Position numbers and translations under genes: made by a program. A stretch of 8,803 bases of DNA, from positions 1 through 8,803 of the forward strand of contig JAHFFQ010000053.1 in NCBI GenBank assembly GCA_023247875.1. The letters are read 5' to 3'. The notes beneath the pieces are model-generated. The model was not told the origin of the DNA. It worked only from the letters and a program-made list of their open reading frames with translations, and did no database searches. This document shows positions 5,626 through 8,803 of the stretch, piece after piece. The first letter of the stretch is position 1; each line of letters opens with the position of its first letter. This stretch comes from Candidatus Omnitrophota bacterium. Its GTDB lineage: Bacteria; Omnitrophota; Gorgyraeia; Gygaellales; Profunditerraquicolaceae.

Positions 5626-5653
5626 AATTCCGCCGAGTTTACGAGGCGGAATC
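5626..5653 (-). terminator. Hairpin at the end of jag, possible weak terminator
   Basis: On the minus strand ATTCCGCC (5652-5645) pairs with GGCGGAAT (5634-5627), plus a flanking G-U pair, around a 10-nt loop that contains the jag TAA stop. Only three U residues follow, so termination would be weak or factor-aided. A competing GGCG/CGCC hairpin (5631-5634 with 5621-5624) overlaps it. It separates the yidC operon from the parA promoter. Confidence 0.4.
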
Positions 5654-5842
5654 TTTATCTGCAATTACAGTGACGCGCACTTTAACCGGCTTAGCTCCCG
5701 GCATCCCAAAAAGCCCTTTTTTCCCTTCCGATAGTGTCTTGATCTTCACGCACTTACGCGGCAGCTTAAGTATCTGCAGGGCATTTTTGATAGCCTCTTC
5801 TACGGTTTTACCTTCCGTTTCTATAGATTTTTCATTCTTCAT
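5639..5842 (-). CDS. Jag N-terminal domain protein without KH and R3H domains
   Basis: A 67-residue protein matching the Jag_N domain: the EGKTVEEAIKNALQILKLP helix (about 10-28) followed by the KKGLFGMPGAKPVKVRV segment (about 41-57). Full-length Jag (KhpB/EloR, SpoIIIJ-associated) carries KH and R3H RNA-binding domains after this module and is usually over 150 residues. Here the frame stops at 5639 and the parA promoter begins about 50 nt later, so those domains are absent from the locus. The ATG overlaps the yidC stop by 4 nt (ATGA) and has no Shine-Dalgarno, so translation is coupled to yidC. In other bacteria Jag functionally associates with YidC, so a role beside YidC is likely. It may be a deliberate mini-Jag or the remnant of a lost 3' end. 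Confidence 0.85.
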   Translation of the reverse strand: MKNEKSIETEGKTVEEAIKNALQILKLPRKCVKIKTLSEGKKGLFGMPGAKPVKVRVTVIADKDSAS

Positions 5843-7356
5843 TTCTGGCTGTTAACGCGGAATTGATATGTGAGCATTAATGCACTATTTACAAACCAGT
5901 AAAGCACTAACCCTGATGGCATTTGATAAAAAATAACCCCAAACATAATCGGCATTATAACAGACATCATTTTTTGTTGCTGAGCTGCTTCTCCGGTTGC
6001 TTTAGCCATAGAGATCTTTTGCTGCACAAACATGCCAATGGCCATAAGAATAGGCAATATATTAATATGGTTTCCTAAAAAAGGTATTGAATTTTTTAAG
6101 GTGAAAAGGTGGTCTGGCGCAGAAAGATCTTTAATCCATAAGAACTTGGCTCCTCTCAACGCGACAGAACGGATCAATGCCTGATAAAGAGCAAAGAAAA
6201 TAGGCATTTGCAACAACAGGGGCAGGCAACCACCTAGTGGGTTAACCTTATGCTCCTTATAGAGTTCCATTATTTCCTTATTCAATCTTTGCGGGTTATT
6301 TTTAAGCTCATTACGTAAGGCCTCGATCTTGGGTTGCAATAACTGCATCTCCTTCATTGAGCGCATCTGCTTTAAAGTGAGCGGGAAAAGCGCAAGGTAA
6401 ACTACAAGGCTTAAGATGATTATAGCCAGGCCCCAGTTATGCACTAAGCTGTAAAAAAAGCCTAGTAATTGTAAAAGAAGCTGAGCAATAAAGTCGAATG
6501 TTCCGTAGTAAATTATAGCTGACCACCCGGGCTTTATGTTGCTAATGGTTTTTGAATCCTGTGGCCCTAAATAAATGCGATATAATTGTCCAATCTGGTC
6601 ACCTGGCTTTAAATTGATCTCTCTTTCCTGTATGCCGACTTCAGATCTTTGGGCATTGAGTTTCTTAATATAGCCATTACTTGCTTCGCCAACCGGTTCA
6701 ACAATAGCACAAAAATACTGGTCGCGTAAACCTATATATTTTACATCCTGGCTAGCAAACTCTTTGCCTGCTCCAAGATGCCAGTTCTTCTCCCCGCCCC
6801 CCATAAAAACACCATAATAACGTAACTGGGGATTCTTTGGAGAGAGATCCAGTACTCCTAAGGTTAAGCGAGGTGTTAGTAGAAAGGGGAAGGGTGATAA
6901 ATTGCGGGTCTGAATCTTTAACTCTATGGAATAACTGTCTTTAGAAAAATGAAATTCTTTATAAATCTGTTTATTGCGATCCTGATAAACAAAAGAAATG
7001 GAATCTTGGTTTATTTTCTCCAACTTAAACAAATTATTGCCATCACTGTAAAAACCATCTACTAACGGCAGGCTATGATCCAGCTTAACCTTAAAGATGA
7101 CCTCGGTAATGGCTGCTTTTGCAACGTCAAAAATTATTTCCCGGTTATCCTGTTTAAAGCTTATAAGCTCTTTTACGACTTCTTTTGGAGAAAGTATGGG
7201 GGCTTGAACAACTGCTGGGGAAGCACTGCTGGTATTAAGTGCTATAGATTGCGTAACCTGTTTGTTATCAATCAGTTGGGTCTTATTAACCAGGGCTGAC
7301 CAACTTAACATTATCAAAAGCGATAAAGCAATAGCCAGCACTAAGCGTTTGTCCAT
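5839..7356 (-). CDS. yidC: Membrane protein insertase YidC (Oxa1 family, diderm type)
   Basis: Inserts and folds inner-membrane proteins alone or with SecYEG. The 505-residue protein has an N-terminal membrane anchor (residues 5-22), a large periplasmic P1 domain (about 55-275) and the Oxa1-type core (about 285-500). Core segments are NWGLAIIIL, FPLTLKQMRSMKEMQLLQPKIEALR, VNPLGGCLPLLLQMPIFFALY and MPSGLVLYWFVNSALML. The cytoplasmic tail is only a few residues (FRVNSQK). The P1 domain marks a Gram-negative-type YidC. Aligned by eye with E. coli YidC, the groove Arg366 (VRGIMYPLT) corresponds to Tyr320 (VYLALFPLT). It starts 5 nt after yidD with no visible Shine-Dalgarno and overlaps jag by 4 nt. 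Confidence 0.97.
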   Translation of the reverse strand: MDKRLVLAIALSLLIMLSWSALVNKTQLIDNKQVTQSIALNTSSASPAVVQAPILSPKEVVKELISFKQDNREIIFDVAKAAITEVIFKVKLDHSLPLVDGFYSDGNNLFKLEKINQDSISFVYQDRNKQIYKEFHFSKDSYSIELKIQTRNLSPFPFLLTPRLTLGVLDLSPKNPQLRYYGVFMGGGEKNWHLGAGKEFASQDVKYIGLRDQYFCAIVEPVGEASNGYIKKLNAQRSEVGIQEREINLKPGDQIGQLYRIYLGPQDSKTISNIKPGWSAIIYYGTFDFIAQLLLQLLGFFYSLVHNWGLAIIILSLVVYLALFPLTLKQMRSMKEMQLLQPKIEALRNELKNNPQRLNKEIMELYKEHKVNPLGGCLPLLLQMPIFFALYQALIRSVALRGAKFLWIKDLSAPDHLFTLKNSIPFLGNHINILPILMAIGMFVQQKISMAKATGEAAQQQKMMSVIMPIMFGVIFYQMPSGLVLYWFVNSALMLTYQFRVNSQK

Positions 7357-7361
7357 AAATT

Positions 7362-7586
7362 TTATATTAAGGGATCGTAACCTGACCGGCCAGAGAAAGG
7401 ATGGCAGCGGGATATTCTTGTCAGACCCTTCAATACTCCTTTAATAATTCCGTATTTTGAAATTGCTTGTTTGGTATATTCGGAGCAGCCTGGCTCAAAG
7501 CGGCATGTCTCCGGCAGGATAGCCCTCAGATATTTCTGATAAACCGTAATTAACCCTTGTACCGCCCCTGCAAGCCTCAAACGCAA
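7362..7586 (-). CDS. yidD: Membrane protein insertion efficiency factor YidD
   Basis: Small membrane-associated protein that aids YidC-dependent insertion. The 74-residue reading shows the family signature: an amphipathic N-terminal helix ([13 protein letters not shown]), [16 protein letters not shown] with conserved cysteines, and [14 protein letters not shown] at the end. Only TTG codons are available as starts: 7586, overlapping rpmH by 10 nt, or 7580, giving a TTGA overlap with the rpmH stop. A TAG lies upstream in frame, with no ATG or GTG between. Normally rnpA (RNase P protein) sits between rpmH and yidD; here there is no room for it. Five nt separate yidD from yidC. Confidence 0.92.
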   Translation of the reverse strand: MRLRLAGAVQGLITVYQKYLRAILPETCRFEPGCSEYTKQAISKYGIIKGVLKGLTRISRCHPFSGRSGYDPLI

Positions 7587-7714
7587 AGCTTCCGCCTGCC
7601 TTTCTTCCGTCGACGCGCCAAGAGACTACGCCCGGATTTAGTAGCCATTTTGCTGCGGAAACCGTGGCGTTTCTTGCCCACGATGTTTGTTGGCGTTTTT
7701 AAATTCTTCTTCAT
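7577..7714 (-). CDS. rpmH: Large ribosomal subunit protein bL34
   Basis: Small basic ribosomal protein of the 50S subunit. The 45-residue product contains the bL34 core [30 protein letters not shown]. Its N-terminus ([13 protein letters not shown]) differs from the common MKRTYQPS form. The ATG at 7714 has a good Shine-Dalgarno (AAGGAG at 7724-7729, 9-nt gap). A second, perfect AAGGAGG (7741-7747) lies farther up the leader within a short CAAG/CTTG dyad and is too far away to serve this start. It is the first gene of rpmH-yidD-yidC-jag and lies divergent to dnaA, the classic arrangement at bacterial origins. Confidence 0.95.
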   Translation of the reverse strand: MKKNLKTPTNIVGKKRHGFRSKMATKSGRSLLARRRKKGRRKLCV

Positions 7715-7757
7715 TTTTTAAAGCTCCTTTTTTAAACAAGCCTCCTTGATTTTGTGA

Positions 7758-7786
7758 ATTGTAACACACATTTTCCAGGCGGTCAA
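7758..7786 (-). promoter_or_regulatory. Sigma70-type promoter for rpmH-yidD-yidC-jag
   Basis: On the minus strand -35 TTGACC (7781-7786) and -10 TACAAT (7758-7763) have an ideal 17-bp spacer, and TGT before the -10 makes an extended -10. Transcription would start near 7751, giving a leader of about 37 nt before rpmH. Confidence 0.8.
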
Positions 7787-7794
7787 GTTTTTTG

Positions 7795-7822
7795 TTGACG
7801 CCCCTGCATATTATTGTATAAT
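7795..7822 (+). promoter_or_regulatory. Upstream dnaA promoter
   Basis: -35 TTGACG (7795-7800) and a perfect -10 TATAAT (7817-7822) with 16-bp spacing, reading toward dnaA. It lies back to back with the rpmH promoter; the two -35 elements are only 8 bp apart, so the promoters may compete or share regulation. Confidence 0.75.
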
Positions 7823-7844
7823 AAATGGCGTTTAACTTTTTTGC

Positions 7845-7872
7845 TTGTAAGGATTTTACTCTCTGTTATAAT
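7845..7872 (+). promoter_or_regulatory. Downstream dnaA promoter with extended -10
   Basis: A perfect -10 TATAAT (7867-7872) preceded by TGT (extended -10), with a weak -35 TTGTAA (7845-7850) at 16 bp. Transcription would start near 7880, just before the DnaA boxes at 7905-7935, which suits repression of dnaA by its own product. Confidence 0.6.
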
Positions 7873-7904
7873 GGCATTGTTTGAGGTAGGGTTGAGTTCG
7901 ATTT

Positions 7905-7913
7905 TTATCCACA
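7905..7913 (+). promoter_or_regulatory. DnaA box, perfect consensus
   Basis: TTATCCACA is identical to the strong E. coli DnaA box. It lies in the dnaA leader within a cluster with the sites at 7917-7935. Confidence 0.85.
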
Positions 7914-7916
7914 GAC

Positions 7917-7935
7917 TTATGCAAGCTGTGCATAA
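7917..7935. promoter_or_regulatory. DnaA box pair in inverted orientation
   Basis: TGTGCATAA at 7927-7935 is TTATGCACA on the minus strand, one base from the strong box. TTATGCAAG at 7917-7925 is a weaker plus-strand match. The two form a perfect 7-bp inverted repeat (TTATGCA, 5 nt, TGCATAA). With 7905-7913 this makes three sites within 31 bp. Confidence 0.65.
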
Positions 7936-8006
7936 ACTGTTAATTCTGTTGACCCCGCCAGATGATTATGTCCTCTGACGAGATAAATTTTTTCTAACGG
8001 GTAAAT

Positions 8007-8803
8007 ATGCTTGAGATTAACCAACGGTGGGAAGAAGCGCGGGACTACTTAAGAAGCAAGCTTGGGGAGACCATTTTTGCCACTTGGATTGCCCCCCTGA
8101 AATTTGCTGTCAAGGACAATCATGAAATCAACCTGGAAGCGCCGGACCAATTTTTTAAAGATTGGGTTGAGAAACATTACCTCAATTCTATAGAAGAGGC
8201 TCTTAAGCTCCGCGGATTGAATAATCTGTTAGTAACGTTGAGCGTGGGTAGTGCGCAAAGCCATCCTGTCCAGGGAAAGGCGCCGGAACCCAATATCAAA
8301 ACCAGCCAGGGTGCGGGATATATTAATCTTAACTCGCGCTATACCTTCGAAAATTTTGTCGTGGGTTCGGGCAATCGTCATGCGCACGCTTATTCACTGG
8401 CAGTAGCTAATGCCCCGGCTAAAACGTATAACCCGCTCTTTATTTACGGAGGGGTGGGGTTGGGCAAAACCCACCTGATCCAGGCGGTCTGCCATCATAT
8501 AAAAAACTCTTCGCCGAGCGGGATCAAAATATGTTATATATCCAGCGAAAAATTCACCAATGAGCTGATCGACGCCATACAGCATCATTCCACCGCGTCA
8601 TTTCGCCAAAAATACCGCAATGCCGATGTCCTGGTTATTGATGATATCCACTTTATTGCCGGTAAAGAATCAACCCAGGAAGAGTTTTTCCACACCTTTA
8701 ACACTCTTTACGATGCGCATAAACAGATTGTGTTCTCATCAGACCGGCCGCCCAAGGAAATCGCTAATTTGCAGGAACGCCTGGTGTCGAGGTTCGGCTG
8801 GGG
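8007..8803 (+). CDS. dnaA: Chromosomal replication initiator DnaA, N-terminal part (runs off right edge)
   Basis: AAA+ ATPase that binds DnaA boxes and opens the origin. 265 codons are visible. Domain I covers about residues 1-80 (WEEARDYLRSKLGETIFATWIAPL and the FFKDWVEKHY region). A short domain II linker of about 25 residues follows, then domain III starts with YTFENFVVGSGNRHAHAYS. Walker A is GGVGLGKT (148-155), Walker B is VLVIDDIHF with Asp212 and Asp213, and the FSSDRPP sensor segment follows. The DNA-binding domain IV is outside the window. ATG 8007 is the first possible start, since TAA lies four codons upstream in frame. The Shine-Dalgarno is weak. Confidence 0.97.
   Translation, partial: MLEINQRWEEARDYLRSKLGETIFATWIAPLKFAVKDNHEINLEAPDQFFKDWVEKHYLNSIEEALKLRGLNNLLVTLSVGSAQSHPVQGKAPEPNIKTSQGAGYINLNSRYTFENFVVGSGNRHAHAYSLAVANAPAKTYNPLFIYGGVGLGKTHLIQAVCHHIKNSSPSGIKICYISSEKFTNELIDAIQHHSTASFRQKYRNADVLVIDDIHFIAGKESTQEEFFHTFNTLYDAHKQIVFSSDRPPKEIANLQERLVSRFGW

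Larger units (their letters stand above)
7715..8006. other. Putative chromosomal replication origin (rpmH-dnaA intergenic region)
   Basis: This 292-nt gap holds no gene. It contains divergent promoters for rpmH and dnaA, a DnaA-box cluster at 7905-7935 and AT-rich stretches (7826-7860 and 7981-8006) that could unwind. Genes on both sides point outward and parAB lies close by. Together these are the usual marks of oriC, though some bacteria place the active origin on the other side of dnaA, beyond this window. Confidence 0.65.

Noticed and set aside
5319..5855. Plus-strand open frames at 5319-5528 and 5574-5855
   Set aside because: The first is antisense to parA and its leader. The second runs antisense through the parA promoter and jag. 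Neither resembles a protein family.
7075..7444. Plus-strand open frames at 7075-7299 and 7262-7444
   Set aside because: Antisense to yidC and yidD; low-complexity translations with no signature.
8394..8588. Minus-strand open frame inside dnaA
   Set aside because: It is antisense to the AAA+ domain of dnaA, whose reading is unambiguous.
1..8803. CRISPR array, insertion sequence, prophage or toxin-antitoxin genes
   Set aside because: No spaced direct repeats, transposase or phage motifs, or terminal repeats were found. All coding space is accounted for by housekeeping genes.

Overview
The window is chromosomal housekeeping DNA centred on a probable replication origin. Genes point away from the rpmH-dnaA intergenic region (about 7715-8006): everything to its left is on the minus strand and dnaA is on the plus strand. 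This divergent layout, the DnaA boxes and the neighbouring parAB genes are typical of bacterial oriC. The host is a diderm bacterium, because YidC carries the large periplasmic domain found in Gram-negative YidC. The gene mix, the tRNA genes without encoded CCA and the divergence of several proteins suggest a little-studied lineage. Omnitrophota (former OP3) is my best guess, from general impression only and with low confidence. I see no phage genes, transposon, CRISPR array or defence island.

Left to right: a partial threonyl-tRNA synthetase gene (1-622); three minus-strand tRNA genes, Val(GAC), Leu(UAA) and Cys(GCA) (701-1025); then a tightly packed block read right to left as parA, parB, ndk, yicC, gmk, rpoZ, coaC (5510 down to 1031). 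A good sigma70-type promoter lies at 5562-5589, and a 14-bp perfect palindrome sits between it and parA. Upstream of that is the rpmH-yidD-yidC-jag operon (7714 down to 5639), with its own promoter at 7758-7786. The origin/dnaA regulatory region follows, with two plus-strand promoters and a DnaA-box cluster, and finally the first 265 codons of dnaA.

The genes combine replication initiation (dnaA), origin segregation (parAB), membrane protein insertion (yidC, yidD, a jag fragment), nucleotide supply (gmk, ndk), transcription (rpoZ), RNA turnover (yicC), CoA synthesis (coaC) and translation (rpmH, tRNAs, thrS). Many junctions are 1-5 nt gaps or overlaps, which implies co-transcription and often translational coupling.

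I do not see a new multi-gene system. The unusual points are departures from textbook versions of core genes: a parS-like site with a Noc-type CCCGGG core beside parA; a Jag protein reduced to its N-terminal domain; a YidC with Tyr where the groove Arg is expected; no rnpA between rpmH and yidD; a threonyl-tRNA synthetase without the TGS domain; and two tRNAs with C instead of U at position 55.
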